From NCBI GenBank assembly GCA_038373885.1, contig JAWZYV010013174.1:1054001-1118000 (forward strand): a stretch of 64,000 nucleotides of DNA, written 5' to 3'. The translations under genes and the position numbers were made by a program. This document shows, in pieces, positions 23,300 to 35,343 of the stretch (its first letter is position 1; the number at the start of each line of letters is the position of its first letter). The notes below the pieces were generated by a model, which was not told the DNA's origin, searched no databases, and saw only the letters and a program-made list of their open reading frames with translations. Origin of the DNA: Cheiracanthium punctorium. Taxonomy: Eukaryota > Arthropoda > Arachnida > Araneae > Cheiracanthiidae.

Positions 23300-25955
23300 T
23301 TAGGGTGGATCGAAAAAACTTTTTTTCGAAATTCACATTGCCTGAGTCATTATATGGTTCCAACCTAGCTGAAACCAATTGTCTCCAAATTTCAGCTTAA
23401 AATGTTGATATCTTGAGGTTCCACACCTCAGGTGAATGTTTATATTGTTTTTTTTTTTCAAGTTTTTAATGATTTTTATGTAAAAAATATTTTTGAAATT
23501 TAATATTTTACTAAATATTTCATTAATTTATAAAATAATATTAATGAATTACTTTCTCCTTAATAAATTGTTTTATTGAAACGTTACTGCCAGATATCAG
23601 ATCCAGAAATGTCTTTTTGTACATAAAAAAAAGCAAATTATACTCTAAAATCTACTAGATGGCAGCGCGTGTTCTAATCTATTATATCATAACCTAATAA
23701 AGCACGTCACTTTTATTGTGTGGAATGATTTGTTTTTGCGATTGCCTTTGTTTCAACCACTTGTTTCTCCTTTGTAAGATTGAAGCAATACGTTTTATTA
23801 ATTTTGATTTATATTTGACAAAAAAATAATACGGAGTTTTGAATTTAAATATGACCACAACTAGAAGTGAAACGTTTTGTAGTGTTTTCTGAATTCCAGT
23901 ACTATTGAAAGAGACAGTGTCACCACCAACGTATTCTGATTTAATGAAGCATTTCTTAATCACAAAAAATGATATACTGTGGAATAAGAGGAACAAAAAT
24001 GATCCTTTAGCAAAAGAGATCGTCAGAATTATTTCTTTGAACGTTGAAAGAATTTGGAAGAAAGCCTCCTTGCCTGTGGTAAGTCACCAAGAAATAATTC
24101 AACTTATTAAAAATTATAATGAAAGATACGATCACAACCTATTTCTATACAAGTAGCACAGTCTTTGTACACCATATATACTTCGATGGAAGAAAGGACA
24201 CAACTATTATGTAAGAAGTGAAGCTCTTTATATACTACTGTATCTGTGGAAGAACATATTGTTATGTTGTCAGAACCTGGTTCTGTTCACATAGGACATG
24301 TTCCTCAGCATTCAAGCTCTAGTACTGATATTACCTGCAGCATCATCAACTTTGTTACACAGAAAGAGATTGCACTTTAGGATCTTGTTGCCGTTGGGTG
24401 AGATGCACCGAAAGTCAACATTGGGAAGAAAAATGGCGTAGTTAGACAGCTTGAAATCTTTGTTGGCGAGAAATGGCACTGTTTTGTATGCTTATTAAAT
24501 ACTAATGAACTACCTCTTCGCCACCTTTTCCATAAGATTGACGGAAAGACATCTGGGCCACACCAGTTTTCTGGAACAATAGGAAAATTTCTGGAAACGT
24601 ATGAAACGTTTGCTGTGACAAATTTTGTATGTATTCCTGTTGCTCTGCCTGAAATTGATAAAAAAGACCTTAGTACAGACCAAAAGTACCTCTTCGGTAT
24701 TTCTAGGGCAGTATGCTCGGGACAGTGCCATCCAGATTTAGGAAAAAGAAGTCCAGGAAGGCTGTCTCATTCAAGCTGACTCACTACAGCGAACTGAATA
24801 CTGCGCCTGTACGTGTCGACTGTCGAACCAACAGAATGCTTTAAACTCCTAGTAGACTATGTGATGAAAGTGTACGTGCCATCCTGGTTTGAAATAAAGA
24901 AAATCCCAGGAGCTACTCATGGAGCACGGAATGATGAAAAGAATTTCACTCTTCCCAGGAGATTTTAAGTGAATCATTCATGAAGTTATTCAGAGGAACT
25001 CTTATTTTGCTCATTCTGAAAATATTCTGTTGGCAATGCTGTTTGATGAATGATCACATATTCGAGAATTTGACCTAAGAAGAATATTAAAGCAAGAAAA
25101 ACTGACTGAAAGGAAAAAATACGCCAATTTGATCTTCTAAATAATGATTCCCGAAGCAGAATAGTATTTTCAGATGATTCACTAGGACAATCTTTTGGAA
25201 CCACCAGCTACCATGAACCTCAGTGACGAAGACGTAGCAAGTATGATCAGAAACGGTTCAGAATTTGAAATAGAGAAGCTCCCTTGCCCTTCTGAAGCAG
25301 TAGAAAGGCATGTAAGACTACTAACGCAAACATCATTTGTAATATGTGGAGCAAAAGCCAGAGATGGATACATTCGTTGTGGAATCAAATCACGAAAGGA
25401 ACTACCAAAGCTCATTATTTTGCCCGGCATGTGGACTCCAAAATTGAAGACTGATTAAAGTAAAGTGTTTTATTAGTCAATAATACCCGAAAGGTAAATT
25501 TGTATCATTTCTTTTTCTATATTAGTGTGCTTTCTAAATATTAATTGTCTTTAAAAATGAAGTAACATGTAAATATTTAATAACTATGTATTCAAATTAT
25601 ACCCCAAAACTTATGACGCTCGGTTGCAAGTTAGTGACTTTTTTTTTCTTTTTTTTTTGTTTGTTAACGGCAATAAAACATTGCCGTACTCTTTCTTTTT
25701 AGTAGTTAGAACTGTTTTTGAGTCAGAAAATAAAGTTATTGTAAACATTAATATAAAATTTTAAAAAAATGATTTTTTTACTTTTTACGTTAACATTCCT
25801 TTCTTTGAGCCCAGTGTGGAACCTGAAGACAATCAGTGAATGGACTAGAATTTTTTTTCTGTGACTTTTTTGCCATACAGCACCATTTGTTGAGTCAGGC
25901 AATATTAAAATAAAATAAAAAAAATTTGGGGGGGCCATTTTCACTCCACCCTAAT
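23300..25955 (+). mobile_element. 2.65-kb DNA transposon, IS3EU-like candidate
   Basis: Ends are inverted: TTAGGGTGGATCGAAAA at the left and the complement TTAGGGTGGAGTGAAAA at the right, with TTGCCTGA(G/C)TCA shared further inside. The flanks TGCGTA (left) and TGCATA (right) look like a 6-bp target duplication with one change. A 6-bp duplication plus the encoded protein family suggest the IS3EU superfamily, recalled from memory and not checked. The element carries one decayed transposase gene on the plus strand and is the only insertion in the window near full length. Confidence 0.6.
23890..25458 (+). pseudogene. Decayed transposase of the TTAGGGTGG element
   Basis: Three blocks in order belong to a protein family common in invertebrate genomes as uncharacterised transposon proteins. 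Block 1 (23905-24156) has PPTYSDLMKHF and SLNVERIWKKASLPVVS. Block 2 (about 24395-24775) has LLNTNELPLRHLFHKIDGKT, SGPHQFSGTIGK, LPEIDKKDLSTDQKYL and KRSPGRLSHS. Block 3 (25198-25458) has PCPSEAVERHVRLLTQTSFV and ARDGYIRCGIKSRK. Between them are stops and frame changes, so no protein can be made. In intact relatives block 2 leads into LTTANR, consistent with the LSHS end here. No catalytic triad was assigned. Confidence 0.7.
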
Positions 25956-25959
25956 GCAT

Positions 25960-28280
25960 ATCTGCTACTAAATTTTTTAACCAACGAAACTAAAAAATAA
26001 ACTGTGAATTCGGGCTATTCTATTCAAATACACCCCCACTTAATTCCTCCAAGTTTCTATGCGTTTTGGTTTTTAACAACTGCTTAGCAGTAGTTAAAGG
26101 TCGTCGAACGAGATCCGTCTTATAGGTTGTTTATAAGCGGCATCTTCAAATATAGAATGAACTCTGGAACATGAAAATGGGAGTGAGGAACCAAGCTATT
26201 TTTTATATTATAAGAAATTGTTCCTTTGTCTTGAAAATCAAGATGAAGCACGATATAGTTCAAGGAAAAGATTGCCAGATTCGAGGACTGACTAAAACAT
26301 TCAGAGGTTTTAAGTCTGAGATTTTTGGGGGCCCGTTTTCTGTTATATCTTGTTAACACTATACCTTGTTAACACTTAATTTTATCATATATTTGGTAGA
26401 GAACCAGAGATGGTTCGATTTTTGATGACCAGTGTATTTAGGAGTGACAAATGTTTCTTTCTAATGTAGCATCGTAAAATAAAATGAAATATATTTCTGG
26501 GCTCGAGATGCAATGCACCAGATTTGGCACATGCGCAAATATTTGGCACCCCTCGTGTAAACACACACTTTTTGCACGGCGGTTTGTGTAGTGAAAAGTG
26601 CCTCTCCTTACTTACTGTCATATCTTTTATGGTAAAAATGTTTAAGGAAAGAACATAATAATTTTTTTATAATTTTGGAGCTCCTAAAACTTTGGGACAC
26701 AATACTGCTGAGGAGTTTTCATGTCCAGCAATCAGGCCCTGTCAGATTGAAAACATTAAGTCCTGAATACATAAATACATTTACATGTCTTACAAAATCG
26801 TTGCAAAAATAAGTGAATACACTCAGTGTATGGCTTAAATTTTATATTACAATTAAAAAATATATTATGTATTATTTAAGATGAAGTAAAGTGAGCAAAT
26901 TCAATGTAATAGCACTATGAATGTCTGGAGGAGGTTAATACTGTTGCTGACTCAGGTACCTGCATTTAGATTAATAAGGTATATAGCAAATTTTCCTAAC
27001 ATAAATTTAGGAAATGGAAGCTTGGTGAAGTGTATTATCATTTAAGAAGTCCCTTATGTCCATTTATCACGCTGTCAGGATGCAGGCGCTTTAACAATTG
27101 GAATCATTGCGCGAAAACGTAAAGCATTTCATGGAGTAGAGAGTAAAATTTTGAAACTGCACTATAATTTATGATTCTGTGAGTTTCTAGTTAAAAATTG
27201 CTGATATACTTGATGGAACGAATTATGTGTGCAAAAGAAACAACAAAATACTGCATCAAACTGAAATTCATTTTTTTAAATGCAAATTAAATAATGCATT
27301 TGGAATATAAATAAATAAAATAAAATACATAATCATCAGTAAGAACATCAAATACATTTTTCGCAGTCTTATTATTTCTATTTGTTTTCATGTTCCAATG
27401 ATATTGCAGAAGTAATTGACCAGCTCTAAGTGTCTGAACTTATCCTATAGAACACAGGGTGCCTCAAATAACTGAAACACACTATAATTCTTTACATAAT
27501 TAAAATGAATTTCCAATGCAGATTGTAAAAATATCTAAATTGAGATACAAAATAAGAATATGTTGATGTCGTCCAAGACTACTTCTCAGCTCAATAAAAC
27601 ACTTCAAAACCCTAAAGAAACCTTCCAAAATAACAAATATAAAAGTTGTAGCAAGTACAAGGCAAAAAAATCTTTTAGTTCAGGCAGTTTTTTTTTTTTC
27701 GTTGAAAACACCTCGGTTTTTATATTTTTATAACAACCTCCACAATCTTTGTTTGGCTCATAAATCGCTAAACTTGGCTAACCATCCACTCTATTCTCTC
27801 CCAAAGCTCTAAAATTAGGTATATCTTGTAGCAATACATTTTTACTATTTTACCTAAAATAATTAATTCCTTCTCTATTTCCACATGCAGATGATAGTGT
27901 TACAAATTTTTTGGTGGGAATCTATTCTCCTACGGTTTATAATTTAGTATGAAACTAATATTGTATTGTACTGTGTGCATCGTTACATGCAACGAAAGTC
28001 AAAGTTTTGCATATTCTATTGAATTTAAAACTTAGACTTTTGTTGCATGTAAGTCAGTTAATTAGAGCTCTAGTTATGAATCTGAAGAAGTAACATTGGA
28101 TTGGATTAGGGTTCGACAATCTTTTATCAAATATAACAGATATTGCTAAGCGGGGGTTCAATTTTAGAGACTTAATCATGGCGATATATCACCATAAGTC
28201 GTCAAATTTTGAGAGAAATTTTGAGGAAGGCATTCAACGGTCGACCGTCGTCGGATAATAACAGTAGTAAAAATAAAACT
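25960..28280. other. AT-rich DNA, no gene recognised
   Basis: CTTGTTAACACT occurs twice 16 bp apart near 26350-26376. CAGGGTGCCTCAAATAACTG at about 27456 may be a stray end of the GGGTGT MITE family. Otherwise nothing was recognised. Confidence 0.35.
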
Positions 28281-28284
28281 TAAA

Positions 28285-28600
28285 ATAAAGAAACGACAGT
28301 GAAAACCCACGAGATTCAAAGGTCCACTTTACTTATGTATATTCTGACAAGAAAGAGCTTCGGCCGTGGGACAGATAGGCTACTTTGGATGATGGAAGAA
28401 CGTTCCATTGAAGAAGGAGCAGATGCCCATTCATCATGTTGTCGTCCGAGGAGTCTTCTAACAACGGATTTGGATGCAAGAAAAAGGTTTATTTTTCAAA
28501 TAAATGAAAAATACTTGAGAGTATTTAGCCTTAGAAATAAGTGCAGTTTATTAGAGCTATGTAACATGCATGAATTATTTCCTCGATACAAGATTTTTTT
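28285..28600 (+). repeat. Unclassified repeat, copy 1 of 2
   Basis: AAGAAACGACAGTGAAAACCC, ATTCAAAGGT, GATGGAAGAACG and GAAGAAGGAGCAG correspond block by block to 32862-33140 in the same orientation, at perhaps 70 percent identity. No terminal repeats or domain recognised. Confidence 0.6.
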
Positions 28601-28841
28601 TTCCTAGTAAAAAAACGCAATTACAGCATGAGTCTGGTGTAGTCCCAGGCGTTATTTGTATCTCAAAGTAGCAGTTGGAGTTTCTTTTTTGTTTTTTAGC
28701 ACTTGAGAGTGCTATTTCTTTCAATCACGGGTTTTTTGTCTACGCGAGGGCGTCGAGTCACTTTTCAATTTTTGTTGATTTTAGGGACTTGGGAAGGGTT
28801 TACTTTAGTTTAAATCTATATTCTTGCATTTTGTGGGGTTT

Positions 28842-29585
28842 TAGTTGTGCACCTCCCCTTTTGGTCTCAATCGAATGGATAGTTTATCTACAGGACCGCC
28901 CAAAACATTCGAAATATATTACGCTCCATGGGCCGAAATTCATTAAACTCGCATATCTCAAAAACTATTAGGCGTAGAATGTTGAAACTTTATATTTAGG
29001 ATTGTTGTAACATCTAGTTGTGCACCTCCCCTTTCGGTTCCATTCGACTGGATAGTTTATCTACAGGACCGCCCAAAAGATTCGAAATACATTACGCTCT
29101 ATGGGCCGAAATTCATCAAAGCGTTTTTTAGAGGTATTGGGCTATTTCAAACGACTCAGAAGTGATATAGCTGTTAAGAGTTACAAAATGAATTTCTCCA
29201 TTAAAACAAGTGTCTTTATCATTTATAGTTCTGCTACAGGAACACTCAAAAGATTTCCAATACATCACGGTCGATGGCAATTTTAGGGGCATTTATCCAT
29301 TTCAAGCACAATACCGTCCTACCACATAAGTTAGGTAATGGTCCGACCACGGTCACGTGCCTTCCTCAAGAACTAAGCCAAAAGCCGCCTAACTTGGCGA
29401 CTTGTGTTGTACGCGTTTATGTATTTAACTCTCAAATTAAAAAAAATTTTAGTCGTAGAATGTTGAAATTTCATACATAAGATTGTTGTAACATGTAGTT
29501 GTGCATCTGGATTTATGGTTCCAATCTACTGGAGAGTTTATTTACAGAACCACCGAAAAAAATTTCAATACTTTAATGTCTATGG
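28842..29585. repeat. Tandem repeat, period 173 bp, three copies
   Basis: TAGTTGTGCACCTCCCCTTT starts copies at 28842 and 29015, and a more diverged TAGTTGTGCATCTGG at 29496. Each is followed by a GACTGGATAGTTTATC-like block and ACAGGACCGCCCAAAA. Between copies 2 and 3 about 300 bp of related sequence holds a further partial block (29236-29290). Copies 1 and 2 are close relatives, copy 3 older. Confidence 0.85.
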
Positions 29586-29612
29586 ACATCTTCAATAGAA
29601 TTTAACTGTTGA

Positions 29613-29788
29613 CAGTCATTGTTTGGTCTATGCCCAAAATCCGCCGTCTGTCGTCGACCATGGCGAGTTTTTCCAAAATATCGCCAAATTTGGCGATAGT
29701 CAGTCATTGGGTCCATGCCCAAAATATCGCCATTTGTCATCGTTCTGGGCGAGTTTTGGCGATATATCGCCAAATTTGGCGATAGTCT
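29613..29788. repeat. 88-bp tandem duplication, TCGCCAAATTTGGCGA palindromes
   Basis: CAGTCATTG begins units at 29613 and 29701. Each unit ends in TCGCCAAATTTGGCGATAGT, which contains the 16-bp palindrome TCGCCAAATTTGGCGA; a related TTTGGCGACATTTGACC is at 530-550. The GC content is higher than in the surroundings. Confidence 0.85.
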
Positions 29789-29820
29789 GACGGTGGCGGT
29801 GGTTTCAGTTAGGTTGACAG

Positions 29821-29895
29821 ACGCGCGATAAGACCCGCTTCACGTTTCGCCTGCCTATTATTTCCAAGGACATAACCACTGTGCCATGTTGAAGC
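29821..29895 (-). repeat. tRNA-like SINE head, degenerate
   Basis: On the minus strand TGGCACAGTGG (29876-29886) matches the pol III A box; a weakened B box GGGTCTTATC (29827-29836) follows after 39 nt. The head directly follows the 88-bp duplication. The B box is poor, so transcription is unlikely. Confidence 0.4.
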
Positions 29896-29899
29896 ATAA

Positions 29900-31370
29900 C
29901 TTCACTTAATACTAAGCACTTAATACTTGGAACCGACATATAAAATAATGGTGTTTTCGTGTGTGTGAGAGAGAGTATAATCACACTCAAGTGCGTAAAT
30001 AAAATCTGAAAGAATTTCAGATTTTTTTTAAATGTAATTAATCAAAAGGCATTCATTTTAATGTTCTTGAGATTTTCTCTGGGCTCAAGAGGCCTGCATA
30101 CTGCATATACCTCCAACGATCCTCGAGATTTTCACCACAAGTATCTGTCTCAGTCGTTTCAGTACCCTAATGGTACAAAAAAAAAAAGATAGAAAACGAA
30201 TGACTAAGAAAGGAAAGATGGAAAAAAAAAGATGAATGAAGCTTAAGAAATTAATAAAGTGCAACTAAAATGAAAAGCGGAAAGGAGAAAGGAAAGCCAC
30301 GTGCAGACATGGCTGCTGTCCCATCCCCACTAGTCCTTGATTTTGCCTTGATGTGATTGTCTTATATCCTAACTTTAAATTCATCTAATCATTTTTTTAA
30401 AATCTCACGTTATGTCGATGTCAATTTTTACGACACATTTTGAAAGTTGCAGTACGTTTGATTTTGGTTATCGAAGTTTGATCCACAATTAACTAAAACA
30501 CGCCACCTTTTATTTTTAAATTTCGAATATCTGAGAATAACTTTTACCATGCCAAATAGTCTAAAAGTCCTGCCATTTACCAAAAATTACGCTAAATACT
30601 GAATTGATATATATGTAAATTGTAATTACTTATTTCACGACGAAAGCATTGGTTATGTTTTGATTTAACTTATGTTCTCCGTAGGATTATGAAAATTTCT
30701 AATGAAGAGGTTATAGTAACATAACAACGCACTATTTCATGGTTAATTTGTCTTTAATTATCAAAAATTATCACGTTTCAAATAAAGCCTATATTTTCAT
30801 ATTAGTGCTATCATCGATTGTTGAACGAAAAATGATATAACTTTACATATATCAATGTGACTATAGACAGCAAATAAATATATAGCAAATGTTATTAGCA
30901 AATATTAAACAACAAATATTTAAAAATGGTTGAACACATATTAAGGTTTAAGAAATCACATAGCAATATGAAGTTCTAAACGTTATTTTCATAGAACGCT
31001 TATTAAACACTCCACAAAAGTTTTGAATTGTTAATTATCTTTACAAACAGTTACGGTACAGACAGTTACGACATTCAAAATGAAATATTATTTACGGATC
31101 GAGTTTAGTACAATATTTTTTATGAAACATAAAATTTCGGTAAAGTAAGCTAGAAAATTTTACTAACACTTCAACCCTTTTTGTGGAGTGATTATTAACC
31201 GTTAAACGAAAGCATCATTTTTGACCCCAGGTGACTGTGTGATTTGGAATCCTTATTATGTGTCTTACCTCCCTTAAAAGAATCGTCTCTATATATGTGA
31301 CACGCTATATGAATAAATACACTCACGTAGATAAATTAAAAATAATGCAAGCTCGTGCAAATAAAGTCAG
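29900..31370. other. AT-rich DNA, no gene recognised
   Basis: Purine-rich patches (30180-30300) and otherwise AT-rich sequence without open frames of note or recognisable repeat ends. Confidence 0.35.
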
Positions 31371-31379
31371 GAACAAAGC

Positions 31380-32243
31380 AAATGTGATTTTCATAAAACT
31401 GGTTTATTAAACAAAAGATATGGAGAAAAAAAGATGGTGTATGTGTGCAACCATTCAAAAAACGACAATTTTTACTCCCTGGACATTTACAAAAAATACT
31501 CCCTTATAAAAACTTGACATTTCATTATTGGTATGATGGTTGGATGTCTCCCAGACTATGAAATACAGTCCGTACATCGCCTAGGAATGCTGAGTATTAA
31601 ATTATCAATTTGATCTTGGAGAAGATTACTCCACTCAGTAAGCAATGCTCTCCGAGGTTCCGATATACAGTAGGAGTTGGTTGAGGGACTGCAACTCGTC
31701 GGTCAATCATGTCCCATACATGATCTATAGGATTCAAGTCTGGTGAGAATTCCGACCATTCCCTAAGGGGATATCCTCCGATTGAAGGCATTCGTTTACG
31801 ATGTTTGCACGGTGAGGACGGGCTTTGTCATCCATAAATACAAGTTCTTTGTCCGTGGCACCCCGAACAAACGCCCATGTTGTTCTAGAATGATGTCCCG
31901 ATAAATTTAGAATATCATGCTCCGATCTGAACATGAAGATCTGCTCTAGAGCCCAGTATAATCACCCCTAACCCCAAACGAGCAATCCTGCACCAACGTA
32001 ACAGTGTCGTTCAATGATGTTCTATTGGTGGTAACGGATACCTGGATCTCTCCATACGAAATTTCGACGTCAGACTACAAGCTAAAACTAGTCTCCTCAG
32101 ACAACATTACATAAGCCCAGCGTTGCGTTGTCCACTTCATGTCTCTACTCCACTGTCTCCAAGACAACTGCTGTTCAATGCTCCACTGTCTCCAAGCTAA
32201 CCGCTGTTCTTTTCTCCGCTGTCTCCAGCTAACCACTGGATGT
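31380..32243 (-). pseudogene. Tc1-type transposase, degenerate
   Basis: The minus strand encodes the C-terminal two thirds of a DD34E Tc1-like transposase. Recognisable pieces are NAALGLCNVV and LSEETSFSL (FSDESRFSL in active relatives, so the first catalytic D is E), LVFMDDKARPHRANIVNECL (second catalytic D present), EWSEFSPDLNPIDHVWDMID (third acidic residue D where E is usual) and RRVAVPQPTPTV. Several stops and a frame change near 31740 break the frame. The N-terminal DNA-binding part is missing: a 33-bp minisatellite and then a piggyBac-type MITE lie where it should be. Terminal repeats were not identified. Confidence 0.85.
32148..32242. repeat. 33-bp minisatellite, three units
   Basis: Units start at 32148, 32181 and 32214 with CTCCACTGTCTCCAAG or CTCCGCTGTCTCCAG, followed by an AACYGCTGTTC-like part. 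The expansion falls inside the old Tc1 coding region. The last unit runs up to the TTAA insertion site of the next element. Confidence 0.9.
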
Positions 32244-32527
32244 TTAACCCATTCGTGCCCAGTTATTTTTGCGACTTTCTTCGATTTTTGCCAATACCAG
32301 AAATAATAGCTAAATTTCTGATATCAGCTTCTTGGACAAGGGATGATTTCTTTTAAAATCATTATGTATAAAAATTGAAATGTTAACATCCTACTGAGTC
32401 ATGTTATAATATGTTGTAGAGTTGAGGTTCAATATTCGTGAATAAAGGCTAGGAATAATAAATAACGTTTTCGACTGATAGCGAAAATGCCGTCCCAAAA
32501 AAGGGACGCTAGGCATAAATAGGTTAA
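32244..32527. mobile_element. piggyBac-type MITE copy 1
   Basis: TTAA at both ends (32244-32247 and 32524-32527) encloses 276 bp starting CCCATTCGTGCC with an inverted end GGCATAAATAGG. TTAA target and CCC terminus are the marks of piggyBac. A subterminal palindrome CGTCCCAAAAAAGGGACG lies just inside the right end. A second copy of the same 284-bp total length is at 50245-50528 in the opposite orientation. No coding sequence, so movement would depend on a piggyBac transposase elsewhere. Confidence 0.9.
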
Positions 32528-32760
32528 AAATATGTCCGAGGCGATTTACGATGAAAAACTGAAATTTTTTACATCAACAAATTATCGTATACAAATGGGT
32601 GTTGTATGCAAATTTTAAAAATGCACGATTTTAAAAATCAGCGCGAGGAATTTTTTCTTAACGTAGTCTATTTTCCTACCTTATTTTGAACATTTTTTCA
32701 ATTTACGTTGCCCAGTTATTTCTAATAGTTAAAGAATTAAAAATGTGTTAACGCCCTGTA
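32528..32760. mobile_element. GGGTGT-family MITE, right-arm fragment
   Basis: GAATTTTTTCTTAACGTAG, TTTTCCTACCTTATTTTGA, CAATTTACGTTGCCCAGTTA and the end GTTAACGCCCTGTA match the right arm of the 22418-23124 element in the same orientation. The left arm is missing; the piggyBac MITE abuts it. Confidence 0.65.
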
Positions 32761-32861
32761 TAACTCAAAAATTGCTAACTGAGATTAAATTGGTATTCCT
32801 GCTTTAATTAAAGCGTCGTAAATGCCAAGAACGAAAACAAGTTCACATAACAACATAAGAA

Positions 32862-33140
32862 ACGAGAAATAAAATCCCACGTGATTCAGAGGTTCGCAGT
32901 GCTTATATTTTGACAGAAATGGGCTTGGGAGCCAAGGAACGAATAAACAGCTACGAATGATGGAAGAATGTCTCTTTACAGAAGGTGCTGCCGGTGATTT
33001 ATCACTTCACCATTCTAAAGGTCTTCTCTTCTATCAATTGGGTGGGATTTGAGAAAATATTTTCTCTTCAACAAGATGGGAAATTACTCAGCTCCAGAAA
33101 TGAGCACATTTTAAAAGAGTTTATATTGCATGTGAATAAT
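32862..33140 (+). repeat. Unclassified repeat, copy 2 of 2
   Basis: AGAAACGAGAAATAAAATCCC, GATTCAGAGGT, ATGATGGAAGAATG and AGAAGGTGC follow the same order as in the copy at 28285-28600. See that entry. Confidence 0.6.
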
Positions 33141-33780
33141 TCACGCAAACGATATACTTGTAGTATTTTTCATTATATTTTACCACCATGGATTAAATGT
33201 ATCTACTTTGAATCAAAAGAATAGGTATTATAATAGAAAAATAATAGTGAAATATTCCAACATCAGACGGCGTATCCTCTGCTAAGAGTCTTTTTTCAGT
33301 TTTCGTGTGCAGTTTAAAGCTGGTTTTTGATTAATTTTTTAATGAAATTGAGCTTTAACAGAGTAAAAATCAGTATAACAAAAATCTGTTGTCGAAATAA
33401 TTTTTATCTGTTATGAAATTATGAAATCTACACGCAATACATTCCTTTTCTACATAAAATAAACATCTTATTTCATATTCTATTTTTAACATTAAACTTA
33501 GCTTAGCAACAGAATTTATTGTTAACAGTTATAGTGTTAATTAAGGTGTTTTCATCCAGTTTTTTTCGTGATCATGGCCGAAAACAAAGTCCAGTTATTA
33601 TATTCCTCTATATTCATTTTTAGAAGAAGATATTGTACTCAAAGTAAGCGGAACAACGCATTCAAACAGGTATCGTAGGCTGATGTTGTAAAATATATAT
33701 ATTTAATGTAGACTATTTGTCTATGACCAGTTCATGTATTTTTGAACACCTCTATATTATTTATTTATTTAGATAGCGAT
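33140..33780. other. AT-rich DNA, nothing recognised
   Basis: No repeat or coding structure noticed. Confidence 0.3.
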
Positions 33781-33781
33781 C

Positions 33782-35343
33782 AGTAAAAAAAGTGTTGCGT
33801 TAAATTTAATAAAACGTCTTTGGTTAAACAATTTAGTAGCTTCATTTTGTTGATACAACAAAGGTTTTTTTGATTCAACCAAACTGATTTAACAAAATGC
33901 CTTTTTGAATCAACAAAGCCTTTTGTTAAATCCCAGAGCCCATGGCATTTGAAATCGTCGACATGCGCAGGACAACCCAAACCAGAGGGAGAGAAGTGAA
34001 AGTCCGTTTTCATTAGGAGGGACCGACAAAAGTTGTAAAATCTTAAGAGCCAGCAAAACTTTTAGAACCCAGACGTGTATTGAATTATATTAATGAAAGG
34101 GTAAAGCTAGTCGTAAGGGATACCTTTTAGAGTCGTCTAGGCGACCGGGTTTTTTCGTGGCCTGTTCATTAGACGGAAACAGACACTAACGTCTGCCAAA
34201 TATACTTGTAGTATGGGTGATATTAAATGCAAAACTATGCAATTGGATTTTTTTCTGAATTAATTGAAACTTTCAAAAGTAAGTCGAATTACTTTATCTA
34301 GTCATTAAAATTTACATTTTGATTTTAGTGTTTTTATAGTGATTCCTTTAGACTAACTGATGTTTTGGCCGTTAGGCAAATTTGTTAAAACAAATAAAAC
34401 GACGTACGTTTGTTGATAAAATACTTCTGTATTTTTATTGAAACTTTTATAATGACTGTTTAGGATTTGGAATATTAAAGTGGGAAAAAAAAATATTGGT
34501 CATAGTGTAAATAAATGAATCTTCGGGGCAGGGATTATATAAACACCCTTTCAGAGATTGAAAACTAGGAGATGGAAGTGGGGGGAGCGAGAGACGGGAG
34601 CTGAAATATTTTATTTTCACCACTGATTGCGAGAATCAACTTTTACTTGTAGCATTAAATCTAAATCTGAAAAACTGCGCGCTGAAGTTTTGTCCACTCA
34701 TGCAATAAAAGCGAAACAACTCCATTAAAAAGTAACATTAAGAAGTAAGCTTTGTTTACTACATTTTTAAAAATTAAACTGTAATCTTGGACATTATTTA
34801 GTATTAAACTTACATATTTATTTTATCATGAACCGAAGAAGGATTCTCATTGTCTGACTTATGAACAGCAACAAAAAAGAAAGTGGCTTAAATTTCTTTA
34901 AAGTAAAATTGTTGATAAATAAAAACACTAAAATAAGAATGCAAATTTTGATGAATAAATAAATTAATTAGTCCTATCGTTGAAACTTTCAACCATCGGT
35001 TTGATAGGCTAAAAAAATAACATAGTGAAGTTGGCAAAGTAATTTTATGAAGAGAGCCGAGAGCAAACACACTACCAAAAAATGTTTGCTTATTCAAACA
35101 AATAATTTATTTGATTTTAACAAATAAACCACTTAAACAAACACTTTTGTTAAATTAACAAAGCATTTGTTTAATTTAACCAGATTGTTGGGTTGAATTG
35201 AGAAAATGTTTTGTTGAAATAACCAAATAATTTTAACAAAATTGTTTTGTTAATTTAACAAAAATTTCGTTGTTGTTATTTCAACCGAATGATTTGGTTG
35301 TTTTAAAAAAAATTTTGTCGATTCAACAAAACATTTTTTTACT
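33782..35343. mobile_element. Foldback-type element with TTTTGTTGA arms
   Basis: The left edge AGTAAAAAAAGTGTT and the complement of the right edge AGTAAAAAAATGTTTTG are inverted. Both arms (about 33782-33935 and 35065-35343) consist of degenerate direct and inverted copies of a TTTTGTTGAATCAACAAA-like motif, with many AACAAA/TTTGTT alternations. The ~1.1-kb core has no transposase; a GC-richer patch lies at 33945-34020 and another at 34110-34200. This is the same construction principle as the 6.8-kb element with a different motif. Target duplication not clear. Confidence 0.6.

Noticed and set aside
28299..28607. 102-codon plus-strand frame as a gene
   Set aside because: Lies within a repeat whose second copy (32862-33140) does not keep the frame.
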